This document shows positions 34,066-42,610 of a stretch of 64,000 nt of DNA, one piece after another. The stretch's first letter is position 1; each line of letters opens with the position of its first letter. Source of the DNA: an uncultured Bacilli bacterium (lineage in GTDB: Bacteria; Bacillota_I; Bacilli_A; RF39; UBA660); the NCBI GenBank assembly GCA_910589375.1, contig CAJUTK010000001.1:310001-374000 (forward strand), read 5' to 3'. A program made the translations under genes and the position numbers. The notes under the pieces are model-generated. The model saw only the letters and a list, made by a program, of their open reading frames with translations. It searched no databases and was not told the origin of the DNA.

Positions 34066-34713
34066 ATGCGTCATAGATTTCATATGTTGTTTTTACTTAT
34101 TTTAATGATTTGTACATTTTCTTTTTTAAAGGTTCGAGGAAATGAAATGCCATTAGTTGGAAAAGTAATTTATTTAGATGCTGGACATGGTGGGGTTGAT
34201 TCTGGCGCTAATTATAAAGATATTTTGGAAAAAGATATTAATCTATCAATTGTAAAAATGTTAGCATTAAAATTAGAATCATTAGGTGCTACTGTCTATT
34301 TAACACGATATGGGGATTATGATTTAAGTAATGTTGGAGTATATTATAGAAAGCAAAGTGACTTATATAATAGGGCTAAAATCATTAATGAAAGTGAAGC
34401 AGATTTATATATTTCTATTCATTTAAACTCTACTACTTCTTCTACTTGGTCTGGTGCTCAAGTTTTTTATGATGATGTTAATTCAGAAAACATTAAAATA
34501 GCAGAAATTATGACTAAGTCAATTGGTACTAAAAGAGAAGTAACAGAAATAAAAACCATGTATTTTAATAGACGAGTAAATGTTCCTGGTATATTAATTG
34601 AAGCAGGATTTTTATCAAATGGATCAGATCGTGCGAAGTTAGTAAAAGAAAGTTATCAGGAAGAATTTACTGATAAAATTGTCACTGGTGTTATCCAATA
34701 TTTCATCACATAA
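34066..34713 (+). CDS. N-acetylmuramoyl-L-alanine amidase, CwlD-like (Amidase_3)
   Basis: This 215-residue protein has a signal anchor (residues ~7-24) and one Amidase_3 domain. The zinc ligands are His41 (YLDAGHGGVDSG), Glu55 (ILEKDIN) and His119 (ISIHLNS). The catalytic Glu is in ILIEAGFLSN. It cleaves the MurNAc to L-Ala bond of peptidoglycan. It is an intact paralogue of the two interrupted amidase genes at 40239 and 51993. GGTGATACT precedes the start. Confidence 0.92.
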   Translation: MRHRFHMLFLLILMICTFSFLKVRGNEMPLVGKVIYLDAGHGGVDSGANYKDILEKDINLSIVKMLALKLESLGATVYLTRYGDYDLSNVGVYYRKQSDLYNRAKIINESEADLYISIHLNSTTSSTWSGAQVFYDDVNSENIKIAEIMTKSIGTKREVTEIKTMYFNRRVNVPGILIEAGFLSNGSDRAKLVKESYQEEFTDKIVTGVIQYFIT

Positions 34714-34753
34714 ATTACACAGAAAAGACATATTTTTTTCATGTGTTTTATGG

Positions 34754-34759
34754 TATAAT
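34754..34759 (+). promoter_or_regulatory. -10 box of the AbiF-like gene
   Basis: TATAAT lies 16 bases before the ATG, with AAGGTGATAGT between. Confidence 0.55.
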
Positions 34760-34775
34760 GTGTTAAGGTGATAGT

Positions 34776-35714
34776 ATGAGAAGTAATAAGGTATTTAAAA
34801 CGCTTGATGAACAGATAGATATTCTTCGTTCTAAAGGCCTTACCATAAATGATGAGGAGAAAGCAAAAGATATCTTGCTTAAGGAAAACTATTTCTTTAT
34901 TAGTGGATATAGGCATTTGTTTATGAAGTCATATAATGATGGAAAATTTCTTGCAGGGACAACATTTGACGAATTGTATGCTGTTTTTCAATTTGACCGT
35001 CAAGTTCGTAATATTATGTTTAAACATATTTTAGTAGTTGAAAATAACCTAAAATCTCTCATAAGTTATGTCCTGTCTAAAAAATATGGATTCCATGAAA
35101 AAGATTATTTGAACATAAATAACTTTACACAAGATCCAATGAAAGTAAGACAAGTACATGATGTTATTGATAAGATGAGAAGACAGATACGAGTAAATGG
35201 AAAACAACATAGTGCAACAAACCATTATCTTAGTAATTATGGATATATACCTCTTTGGATTTCAGTAAAAGTATTATCTTTTGGTATAGTATCTGAACTT
35301 TATTCCATATTAAAAGAAGAGGAACAAGAAGAAATTTCTGATATTTATAAAGTAGATATTGTATCTCTCGGTATCTATTTATCTATTTTATCTAACTATC
35401 GAAATTTATGTGCGCATGAAGATATTTTATATGATCATCGTACACAACGTTCTATTCCAGATACAAAGTATCATTATCAATTAGATATTGAGAAAAATGA
35501 AGATGATGAATATATCTATGGAAAAAATGATTTATTTTCTGTTATTATCATTTTAAGACAGATGCTAACAGAAGAACAATTTAGAAATCTAGTTTATGAG
35601 ATAGGTTATGAAATTGATGTATTAGATGGCAAAGTAAATGTATTACCACTCAATCAGCTACTTAATAAAATAAGTTTTCCAAATAATTGGCGAGATATTT
35701 TAGATATTTATTAG
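34776..35714 (+). CDS. Abi_2 family (AbiD/AbiF-like) HEPN protein
   Basis: This 312-residue protein matches the Abi_2 pattern: TLDEQIDILRSKGLTI, LLKENYFFISGYRHLF, FDRQVRNIMFKHILVVENNL and IPLWISVKVLSFGIVSELY. The HEPN nuclease motif Rx4-6H is present as RNLCAH (Arg209, His214). Such proteins are phage abortive-infection RNases. Only a promoter lies in the 62 bases upstream, leaving no room for the noncoding RNA that sometimes precedes abiF genes. The next gene (HtrA) starts 8 bases later. Confidence 0.85.
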   Translation: MRSNKVFKTLDEQIDILRSKGLTINDEEKAKDILLKENYFFISGYRHLFMKSYNDGKFLAGTTFDELYAVFQFDRQVRNIMFKHILVVENNLKSLISYVLSKKYGFHEKDYLNINNFTQDPMKVRQVHDVIDKMRRQIRVNGKQHSATNHYLSNYGYIPLWISVKVLSFGIVSELYSILKEEEQEEISDIYKVDIVSLGIYLSILSNYRNLCAHEDILYDHRTQRSIPDTKYHYQLDIEKNEDDEYIYGKNDLFSVIIILRQMLTEEQFRNLVYEIGYEIDVLDGKVNVLPLNQLLNKISFPNNWRDILDIY

Positions 35715-35722
35715 GAGGTAAT

Positions 35723-36793
35723 ATGATAAAAAAATATGGTGGGTATGTATTAACAGTAATTTTATCTATGGCGATAGGTATTACTGGTACCTATTTTATA
35801 CTAAAAGATAAAGCAATCGGAAAAGAAATAACAAAAACAGTATCAGAAGTAAATATCACAGAAGAAAATACTATTAAACCTTCTATTGATAAGATTTACA
35901 AAGCTTCTGTTTTAATAGAAGCAAAAGGTGCAAGAAGTGCTAGTAGTGGCTCTGGATTTGTTTACAAACAAGATGGTAAATATGGTTATGTACTTACAAA
36001 TAACCATGTTGTAGAAAATGCAACAAGTGTTAAAGTAGTAAATGTCGAGGGTGTTGAAGTAGATGCTACAGTACTTGGTACAGACGTTTATATGGATATT
36101 GCTGTTTTAAGAATTTCTAAAGAGGCTATTTTACAAGTAGCAACCATTGGTGATAGTAGTAATTCTGAACTGGGAGATACTGTTTTTACAGTAGGATCTC
36201 CAGAAGGAAGAGAATATATGGGCACTGTTACGAAAGGAATTCTTTCTGGGAAAGATAGAGAAGTAACTGTAAAATTATCCAATGGGAGTTATATTATGTC
36301 AGTTCTTCAAACAGATGCTGCTATTAACCCAGGAAATAGTGGAGGACCACTAGTTAACATTAATGGAGAAGTAATTGGTATTAACTCATTAAAACTAGTA
36401 GAAGATGAAATAGAAGGAATGGGATTTGCTCTTCCAATAGAAGAAGTAATGCTTTATGTAGAGCGATTAGAAAATGGAGAAAAGATTACTCGCCCAACAG
36501 TAGGATTAGAATTAATTGATGCTTCTAATAGTTATTTACTTGGATATTATCAGATGAATATAGATACTAGCATTAAGGAGGGCGCTATTATCTACCGTGT
36601 TGTAGATAATTCACCAGCAGCTCTTGCAGGTTTAAAATCAGGCGATGTTATTACAGCAGTAGATAATGTGAAAGTTACTGATGTTACTCATTTTAGATAT
36701 CTTTTATATAAACATAGTATAGGTGATAAAATGAAAGTTACTTATATTAGAGATGGCAAGGAAAATAATCTTATCGTACAATTAACACAATAG
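35723..36793 (+). CDS. htrA: HtrA/DegP-type membrane serine protease with PDZ domain
   Basis: This 356-residue protein has an N-terminal membrane anchor (~residues 7-27), a trypsin-like domain with His (LTNNHVVENA), Asp (YMDIAVLRI) and Ser (NPGNSGGPLVN), and a C-terminal PDZ domain (AALAGLKSGDVITAVDNVKV). It degrades or refolds misfolded exported proteins. An ORF start at 35687 lies inside the previous gene; the ATG at 35723 follows AGGAGG. Confidence 0.93.
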   Translation: MIKKYGGYVLTVILSMAIGITGTYFILKDKAIGKEITKTVSEVNITEENTIKPSIDKIYKASVLIEAKGARSASSGSGFVYKQDGKYGYVLTNNHVVENATSVKVVNVEGVEVDATVLGTDVYMDIAVLRISKEAILQVATIGDSSNSELGDTVFTVGSPEGREYMGTVTKGILSGKDREVTVKLSNGSYIMSVLQTDAAINPGNSGGPLVNINGEVIGINSLKLVEDEIEGMGFALPIEEVMLYVERLENGEKITRPTVGLELIDASNSYLLGYYQMNIDTSIKEGAIIYRVVDNSPAALAGLKSGDVITAVDNVKVTDVTHFRYLLYKHSIGDKMKVTYIRDGKENNLIVQLTQ

Positions 36794-36816
36794 ATAGCGT
36801 TTGCTATCTATTTTTT
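36789..36816 (+). terminator. Terminator of htrA
   Basis: AATAGATAGC and GCTATCTATT form a 10-bp stem with a GTTT loop and a T tail. Confidence 0.9.
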
Positions 36817-36843
36817 GCGTAAAACTTACATTTCTGCTATAAT
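36815..36843 (+). promoter_or_regulatory. Promoter of the glycosyltransferase-GtrA operon
   Basis: TTGCGT (36815-36820) and TATAAT (36838-36843) are 17 bp apart, and the -10 is extended (TGC). Confidence 0.7.
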
Positions 36844-36868
36844 ATAGGCGATGTGGGAGGAATGTTTT

Positions 36869-37585
36869 TTGAAAGTATTAATGATTATTCCTGCTTATAA
36901 TGAAGAAAATAGTATCGTACGTACAGTTTCTTCTTTAAAAAAAGCAAAAATAAAAAATGGAACTTTAGATTATATTATTGTAAATGATGGTTCTACTGAT
37001 AAAACAAAAGAAATATGTGAAAAAGAAAATTTAAACTATATAGATTTACCAATGAATTTAGGAATTGGTGGAGCTGTTCAAACAGGATATAAATATGCCT
37101 ATGAAAACAATTATGATATTGCTATCCAATTTGATGGTGATGGGCAACATGATGCTAGTTATATTAATGATTTAGTCATTGAGATAGAAAAAGGAAATAA
37201 TGTTGCTATAGGATCTCGTTATGTAGCAGATTTAAGTGAATTTCGTTCCACTGCTTTAAGACGTTTTGGTAGTAGCTTTTTATCTTTTTTAATCAAATTA
37301 TGTACAGGTAGAAAAATCTATGATCCAACTAGTGGATTTCGTGCTGCAGATAAAGAAGTAATTGCATTATTTGCAAGTGATTATCCAACTGATTATCCAG
37401 AACCGGATACCATTGTAACAGTTATTAAGGGTGGTTATAAAGTATCCGAGATTCCTGTTAAGATGAATGAAAGAATTAGCGGAAAAAGTTCTTTAAGCAG
37501 CCCTTTTAAAGCAGCCTTCTATATGATAAAAGTAAGTGTTGCTATTATAGTATCTGGTTTATCTCATAAGAGGAGGGAAAAATAA
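36869..37585 (+). CDS. GT2 glycosyltransferase, DPM1-like
   Basis: This 238-residue GT-A enzyme has MIIPAYNEENSI, IIVNDGSTDKT, AIQFDGDGQHD (DXD motif) and DPTSGFRA, as in dolichol- or undecaprenyl-phosphate sugar transferases. It lacks C-terminal membrane spans, but the next two genes supply them. The start is a TTG at 36869, 8 bases after GGGAGG; the ATG at 36851 lies before that site. It probably makes an undecaprenyl-phosphate sugar for cell-surface glycan decoration. Confidence 0.88.
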   Translation: MKVLMIIPAYNEENSIVRTVSSLKKAKIKNGTLDYIIVNDGSTDKTKEICEKENLNYIDLPMNLGIGGAVQTGYKYAYENNYDIAIQFDGDGQHDASYINDLVIEIEKGNNVAIGSRYVADLSEFRSTALRRFGSSFLSFLIKLCTGRKIYDPTSGFRAADKEVIALFASDYPTDYPEPDTIVTVIKGGYKVSEIPVKMNERISGKSSLSSPFKAAFYMIKVSVAIIVSGLSHKRREK

Positions 37586-37953
37586 TGCCACAAGAATTAA
37601 TTATTTTTTTAATTGTACTTTGTCTTTTCTTCCTATTTAATATTTGGAGATTAGTAAACAAAAAAAGAATCTTGCTAAAACATGCTATCTTTTGGTCCTT
37701 TTTAACAATTGCTGTTATGATTGCTACATTAACTACTAAATACTTAAAAATAGTATCTGATTTTGTAGGAATTCAAGAAGTATCTAATATGATTTTCTTA
37801 TTTGGATTTTTAGTATTATTAGTAATTTCATTTAGTTTGACAACAACAGTATCAAAACAGAAGATGTCCATTGTAAAACTTACTCAAGAATTAGCGCTTA
37901 CAAATAAGAGGATAGAGGAGTTGAAACATGAAAAATCTACTAAAAAAGTATAG
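37585..37953 (+). CDS. DUF2304 small membrane protein
   Basis: This 122-residue protein has three membrane spans and a C-terminal coiled coil (QKMSIVKLTQELALTNKRIE), the DUF2304 layout. DUF2304 genes are regularly found beside GT2 and GtrA genes, as here. Its start overlaps the stop of the glycosyltransferase gene by one base. Function is unknown; a partner of the transferase is likely. Confidence 0.8.
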   Translation: MPQELIIFLIVLCLFFLFNIWRLVNKKRILLKHAIFWSFLTIAVMIATLTTKYLKIVSDFVGIQEVSNMIFLFGFLVLLVISFSLTTTVSKQKMSIVKLTQELALTNKRIEELKHEKSTKKV

Positions 37954-38341
37954 TACTTTTATTAAGTATATTTTCTCAGCAGGAACTTCCTTTATTTTAG
38001 ATCAGGGATTATTTCGCTTATTTCTCATATTCTTAAAAAAGATGATAGGAGATGCTAGTATCTTTGTTGCTACTGTATTAGCACGTATCATTTCTTCTTT
38101 TTATAATTATTTAGTAAATAGGAATGCTGTATTTAAAACAGATAAAAAAGGAATGGATTCTACTACTTTTGTAAAATATTTTGCATTAGTAGTCATTCAA
38201 ATGTGTGTTTCTTCTAGTCTTGTTTTTATTGGCTATAAGATATTAGGAATTGATGAGACACTTATCAAGATTCCTGTTGATGTATTCTTATTCATGATTA
38301 ATTATTTTATTCAGAAAAAATTTATTTTCAATGAAAATTAG
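37928..38341 (+). CDS. GtrA-like flippase
   Basis: This 137-residue protein has four membrane spans and the GtrA pattern: YIFSAGTSFILDQGLFRLFL near the start, FYNYLVNRNAVFK in the middle and NYFIQKKFIFNEN at the end. GtrA proteins are thought to flip undecaprenyl-phosphate-linked sugars. It overlaps the DUF2304 gene by 26 bases. Confidence 0.87.
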   Translation: MKNLLKKYSTFIKYIFSAGTSFILDQGLFRLFLIFLKKMIGDASIFVATVLARIISSFYNYLVNRNAVFKTDKKGMDSTTFVKYFALVVIQMCVSSSLVFIGYKILGIDETLIKIPVDVFLFMINYFIQKKFIFNEN

Positions 38342-38351
38342 AAAGGCCTTT

Positions 38352-40175
38352 ATGAAAAAAAATTGGTATCATATAAAATGTTTTTTACTTGCTATGGCAA
38401 CCTCTTTTGGTCTATTAGTAGAATTTAATTTAAAAAAAGGAATGCTAATACCACGAATTAATAATGATAACTTTTCAGTATTTATTATAGGAATCTTTTT
38501 CTTTTGGTTCTATGAGAAGTTTTTAAAGGAAAATAAAAAGAATCGTGTATTTCAATTTTTATCTTTGCTCTTTAGTTTCTTTATGGTATTTGGATATAGT
38601 TATGACGTAGTTGGAAATGCTTCTTTAGTTACTTCTAACTTTGGTTTTATTCTAATATCTATTATGAAATATATTGCTTATTACCATATGTGTAATACAA
38701 CTTTACAATTGGTATATCAAACTGTGATTACTTATAAATGGAAAGAAAAGGTAACAAATTCCAAAATTGGTAAAATGTTTGTAGAGCATCCACTATTATT
38801 TTCTTTCTTATTTATTTTTATTTGTTACATTCCTTATTTGATTGCTTTTGCGCCTGCTGTTATGTGCTATGACCCAGCTAATCAAATCAAAGAAGTTATG
38901 GGTATGCATACCCGTTATATGGATAGTGTAATTTTATTGGATCCTAATATGACAATTACTAACTTTAATCCTATTATTCATACATTACTAGTGGGAGGAT
39001 GTTTTAAATTAGGATATATCTTAGGTAGTGTTAATTTAGGGCTTATGCTATATACTCTTATTCAAACAAGTATATTAGTATTTGCTTTATCTTACTCTAT
39101 TTCTTATATGAAAAAAGAAGGAGTACCTACAAAATTGCTCTGGTTAACTCTTCTTATTTATGCATTTGTACCAGTATTTCCTTTTTATGCAGTAGCTACT
39201 GTAAAGGACACCATATTTAGTGCATTTATCCTACTTTACGTAATACAACTTTATGATATTATTAAATATGATGGTACTAGAAAAAAATATGTATTATTAT
39301 TTATTACATCATTATTAGTAATATTATTCCGAAATAATGGTATTTACACTGTCTTACTTAGTATGCCATTTTTACTCATTGCTGAAAAGAATAAAAGAAA
39401 GCCAATTGGTATTGTACTTGCTTTACTGATTGTACTTCATGTTGGTTATGGAAAAGTTTTGCTACCTAGTCTTAAAATTAGTAACACTAGTATTAGAGAG
39501 GTATTATCTATCCCATTTCAACAAACAGCTAGAGTAGTAAAATACCATAAAGATGAAATACCAGAGGATGAAGCAAAAATAATTGATTATTTACTTAACT
39601 TTGAGACAATAGGAGATAGGTATGAGTCTTATATATCAGATCCTGTTAAAAATGAGTATAATAAAGAAGCCACTACTGAAGATTTAATGAAATATTTTGG
39701 TGTTTGGTTTAAAGAGTTCTTTAGGTATCCAGTAGACTATATAGATGCAACTATCAGTAATGTCTATGGTTACTTTTATCCAAATACAGCAAAATGGTAT
39801 ATTTATTCAGATGTAGAAGAAAATGAAAAATTACCAGAAGCAGGATTTGATTACCATTTTGTTTCACCAAGATGGACAAGAGATGTTTTAAGTAATTATG
39901 GAAATCATTTCCCTTATTATCCAATTGTTGGAATGTTTGTAAATATTGGATTTGTAGTATGGATTTATTTTATAATGGTAGGATTCTTACTAATTAATAA
40001 AAAGAGTAGATATTTACCAGTATTACTTCCAGCACTTTCTTTAATATTAGTTTGTGTAGCAAGTCCAGTAAACACTTACTTTAGATATGCACAACCTTAT
40101 GTGTTCGCACTTCCAGTGACTATGTTCTTGTTATATCAAATTCTTACTAAGGAAAAGAAGAAGACTACAAAATAG
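38352..40175 (+). CDS. DUF6020 multi-span membrane protein
   Basis: This 607-residue protein has about 12-14 hydrophobic spans and a large outer loop (residues ~390-515). It resembles the DUF6020 family of predicted GT-C-type membrane glycosyltransferases or polymer-modifying proteins (FAPAVMCYDPANQ, NFNPIIHTLLVGG and TVKDTIFSAFILL are typical). It could use the lipid-linked sugar made by the three preceding genes. The ATG at 38331 is in frame; 38352 has AGAAAGG 5 bases upstream. Confidence 0.75.
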   Translation: MKKNWYHIKCFLLAMATSFGLLVEFNLKKGMLIPRINNDNFSVFIIGIFFFWFYEKFLKENKKNRVFQFLSLLFSFFMVFGYSYDVVGNASLVTSNFGFILISIMKYIAYYHMCNTTLQLVYQTVITYKWKEKVTNSKIGKMFVEHPLLFSFLFIFICYIPYLIAFAPAVMCYDPANQIKEVMGMHTRYMDSVILLDPNMTITNFNPIIHTLLVGGCFKLGYILGSVNLGLMLYTLIQTSILVFALSYSISYMKKEGVPTKLLWLTLLIYAFVPVFPFYAVATVKDTIFSAFILLYVIQLYDIIKYDGTRKKYVLLFITSLLVILFRNNGIYTVLLSMPFLLIAEKNKRKPIGIVLALLIVLHVGYGKVLLPSLKISNTSIREVLSIPFQQTARVVKYHKDEIPEDEAKIIDYLLNFETIGDRYESYISDPVKNEYNKEATTEDLMKYFGVWFKEFFRYPVDYIDATISNVYGYFYPNTAKWYIYSDVEENEKLPEAGFDYHFVSPRWTRDVLSNYGNHFPYYPIVGMFVNIGFVVWIYFIMVGFLLINKKSRYLPVLLPALSLILVCVASPVNTYFRYAQPYVFALPVTMFLLYQILTKEKKKTTK

Positions 40176-40184
40176 AATTATCAT

Positions 40185-40213
40185 AAAAGAAGAAATATAA
40201 TATTTCTTCTTTT
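40185..40213 (+). terminator. Terminator of the glycan operon
   Basis: AAAAGAAGAAATAT and ATATTTCTTCTTTT form a near-continuous 14-bp palindrome ending in T residues. Confidence 0.75.
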
Positions 40214-40238
40214 TGTATATATTTATAGTGGTGATAAA

Positions 40239-41021
40239 ATGAGTAAATATGTAATTCTAAATCCAACTCATGGAGGGTCTGATACTGGGAAAGTAAATGG
40301 AAATGTAAAAGAAAGTGATTATACTTTAAAAATAGCAGAAGAAATTAGTAGAAAACTAAATCAAGATGGAGTTGCGAATAAACTACTTAGAACAGGAAAT
40401 CAAACCATTTCTAGAGAGGAACGTATCAATAGTATTGTAACTAATAGTCCTGATTCTAAAGATACAGTTGTCGTATCTTTAGGTACTGATAGTGCTGATA
40501 GTGGAATTGAAATTATTTATGCTTTAAGAAATACAGATAAATTAGCGTCTACTATAGCTACTAACTTAGAAGATAAAGGCTATACTGTCTCTAAATATTA
40601 CGCTAGAAGATTGCCAGGAAATACTAGTCAAGATTACTATGATATTTTAAGAGAAACAGGAAAGAGAGAATCTTTAATTATAGATTATGGTAATTTAAGT
40701 GATGCCTCTTTCTTAGAAAATAATTGGCAGGAGTTAGCTTCTATTACAGCTAAGTCATTAGAGAATTATTTAGGAACGGTAGGTAAATTTTACACTGTTC
40801 AAAAGGGTGACAGTTTATATAGTATAGCAACGAAATTTGGTACTTCTGTAGATGCCATTAAAAGAGCTAATAATTTAGGAACAAATATGCTTTCTATAGG
40901 ACAAAAGTTACTTATTCCGGAGATAACTGAGGATGAACCATCTATACCTCCTACGTCTTCTACAGGAAGTGTTTACACAGTTAAAAATGGGGATAGAGTT
41001 TTTATGGGGGATAATGAGTAA
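40239..41021 (+). pseudogene. Amidase-like LysM protein, 5' part, interrupted by the 6.5-kb element
   Basis: The N-terminal ~185 residues are an Amidase_3-like fold (NPTHGGSDTG, VKESDYTLKIAEE). The third ligand motif HLN is replaced by SLGTD and the catalytic IEAGF by IDYGN, so it may have been inactive already. One complete LysM repeat follows (FYTVQKGDSLYSIATKFGTS) and then a second that breaks after VYTVKNGD. The last nine residues (RVFMGDNE and its neighbour) come from the inserted element. The remaining LysM repeats lie at 47489-47929. Confidence 0.9.
40988..40995 (+). other. Left attachment core (attL)
   Basis: TGGGGATA lies in codons for the LysM segment NGD and is repeated at 47482. 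Confidence 0.85.
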
Positions 41022-41050
41022 AAACATATAAATAACTAGAAGAAAGTGAG

Positions 41051-41076
41051 CAAATCTTATTTGGGATTTGTTTTTT
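41051..41076 (+). terminator. Terminator at the left end of the element
   Basis: CAAATC and GATTTG form a 6-bp stem with an 8-base loop followed by TTTTTT. It would block read-through from the interrupted gene. Confidence 0.55.
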
Positions 41077-41088
41077 GTATGTTATAAT
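41061..41088 (+). promoter_or_regulatory. Promoter of the cargo genes
   Basis: TTGGGA (41061-41066) and an extended TGTTATAAT with hexamer 41083-41088 are 16 bp apart, 40 bases before the ATG at 41128. Confidence 0.5.
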
Positions 41089-41127
41089 ATTAAGTGTTAT
41101 TAAAACTATATCAGGGAGGTGGATATC

Positions 41128-42477
41128 ATGAAATTTGGATTACTAGGTTATTATCCAGAATATGAGCATAAAGATATGGAAACAATTACGTTTTCTAGTG
41201 ATAGAACTATTTTAGAATATGATATATTATTAGTCGATTTAAAAAATATTTTTTCAGAATATGAAGCATCTTCTGAGTATAATGGACTACCACGAATAAC
41301 AGATCATGATTCTATGCGTTTAAAAAAAGATTTAGATAGACGAAAGAACGAACTTAAGGAGTTTTTGGAAAGTGGTAAAAGTGTAATTGTACTTGATGGT
41401 AATGATGAATGTGTTTATTGCTATTCTGGTAACAAAACTACCTCTGGTACTGGAAGAAACGCAAGAGTAACATATTTAGTTGAAGATGTGCATTCTATGT
41501 CATTATTACCAATTAAAACATCTTCAATAAATTTAACGGGAAAATCTCTTGATTTTAAAAATAAAAAAATTGGTGAATCATTAAAAAAATATACAGATTA
41601 TTTTGAGTATAGGACTATATATGAAAATATTAGCAAAGAAAGTATTTTGATGACAATTAAAGATACAAAAAAGGTTGTTTCGTATTACGAAAAAATTGGT
41701 AATGGTTTATTAATTTTTCTACCAGATTTATGCTTTAATAGAGTCGATTGTAAAAAAGAATCATGTTTAGAAAAGAAATATTATAATGATTTAACGAAAT
41801 TAAATGATATATTTTTAGAGAATAAGCTTGATCTTCCATTGTATTCTAAAAAATATATGTTACCTAATGAAGAAATAATGATTAATGATATTAAAAAAAA
41901 CAAGATTAAATTAAATAAACTTATAGAAGAAATAGAAAATAAGGAAAATGTTTTGTTGGAATTACAAAAGGAAAAAGTATTATTTACTGGTTCAGGAACA
42001 TCATTAGAAAAAAATTCTGTGAAACAATTTAAAGAAATAGGGTTTTCAATAGAAAAGTATGACTCATATTCAGTGGATGAAGACATTGTAATAAAATATA
42101 AAGAAAAAATTGCTGTGGTTGAAGTAAAGGGTGTATCTGGAAGTGCGACTGAAAAACACACATCACAAATTGTAAAATGGAAATCAGAATATCATATTGA
42201 AAATGATATATTACCAAAGGGTATATTGTTAGTAAATGCTTTTAATGAGAGAAATTTGGAAGAAAGGCAAGAATATTTTCCGGCACAAATGTTAAAATAT
42301 GCAATCCATCAAGAAATCTGTCTTTTAACTACTATACAAATATATAATATTAAAGAATATCTAAAAAATAATCCAAATGAAAAAGAAAGAATAATTAATG
42401 AAATATTTACTACAAATGGAGTGTTTAAAGGATTTGAGGAGTGGAACTTAAATATAAGTAAAAAACAAGATGAATAA
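41128..42477 (+). CDS. PD-(D/E)XK nuclease-like protein, partner of the DUF262 protein
   Basis: This 449-residue protein has three parts. Residues 1-~215 are an alpha/beta domain (LLGYYPEYEH, YDILLVDLKN, KSVIVLDG) resembling a class I amidotransferase-like or receiver-like fold. A helical linker rich in Glu/Lys follows (~245-285). A C-terminal domain has Asp319 and, 13 residues on, E332-V-K334 (DIVIKYKEKIAVVEVKG), the spacing of a PD-(D/E)XK nuclease core. The family is not recognised. Lying next to a GmrSD-like gene on a mobile element, it is probably a nuclease of a defence system. AGGGAGG precedes the ATG by 8 bases. Confidence 0.7.
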   Translation: MKFGLLGYYPEYEHKDMETITFSSDRTILEYDILLVDLKNIFSEYEASSEYNGLPRITDHDSMRLKKDLDRRKNELKEFLESGKSVIVLDGNDECVYCYSGNKTTSGTGRNARVTYLVEDVHSMSLLPIKTSSINLTGKSLDFKNKKIGESLKKYTDYFEYRTIYENISKESILMTIKDTKKVVSYYEKIGNGLLIFLPDLCFNRVDCKKESCLEKKYYNDLTKLNDIFLENKLDLPLYSKKYMLPNEEIMINDIKKNKIKLNKLIEEIENKENVLLELQKEKVLFTGSGTSLEKNSVKQFKEIGFSIEKYDSYSVDEDIVIKYKEKIAVVEVKGVSGSATEKHTSQIVKWKSEYHIENDILPKGILLVNAFNERNLEERQEYFPAQMLKYAIHQEICLLTTIQIYNIKEYLKNNPNEKERIINEIFTTNGVFKGFEEWNLNISKKQDE

Positions 42478-42577
42478 CAAAACTGATTTGAAGTAAATAT
42501 AAAAATATTTTTTTACAATGATATTTCAATTAATGAAATTAAATTTTATATAAGGGATTTAGTATTTTGTTTTTAAA

Positions 42578-42586
42578 TGTTATAAT
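42578..42586 (+). promoter_or_regulatory. Extended -10 of the DUF262 gene
   Basis: TGTTATAAT lies 24 bases before the start at 42611, with GAGGTGA between. Confidence 0.5.
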
Positions 42587-42610
42587 ATTATTATACGAGG
42601 TGACATAATT

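Noticed and set aside
34714..34775. abiF-type noncoding RNA upstream of the HEPN gene
   Set aside because: The gap is too short and contains only a promoter and ribosome binding site.
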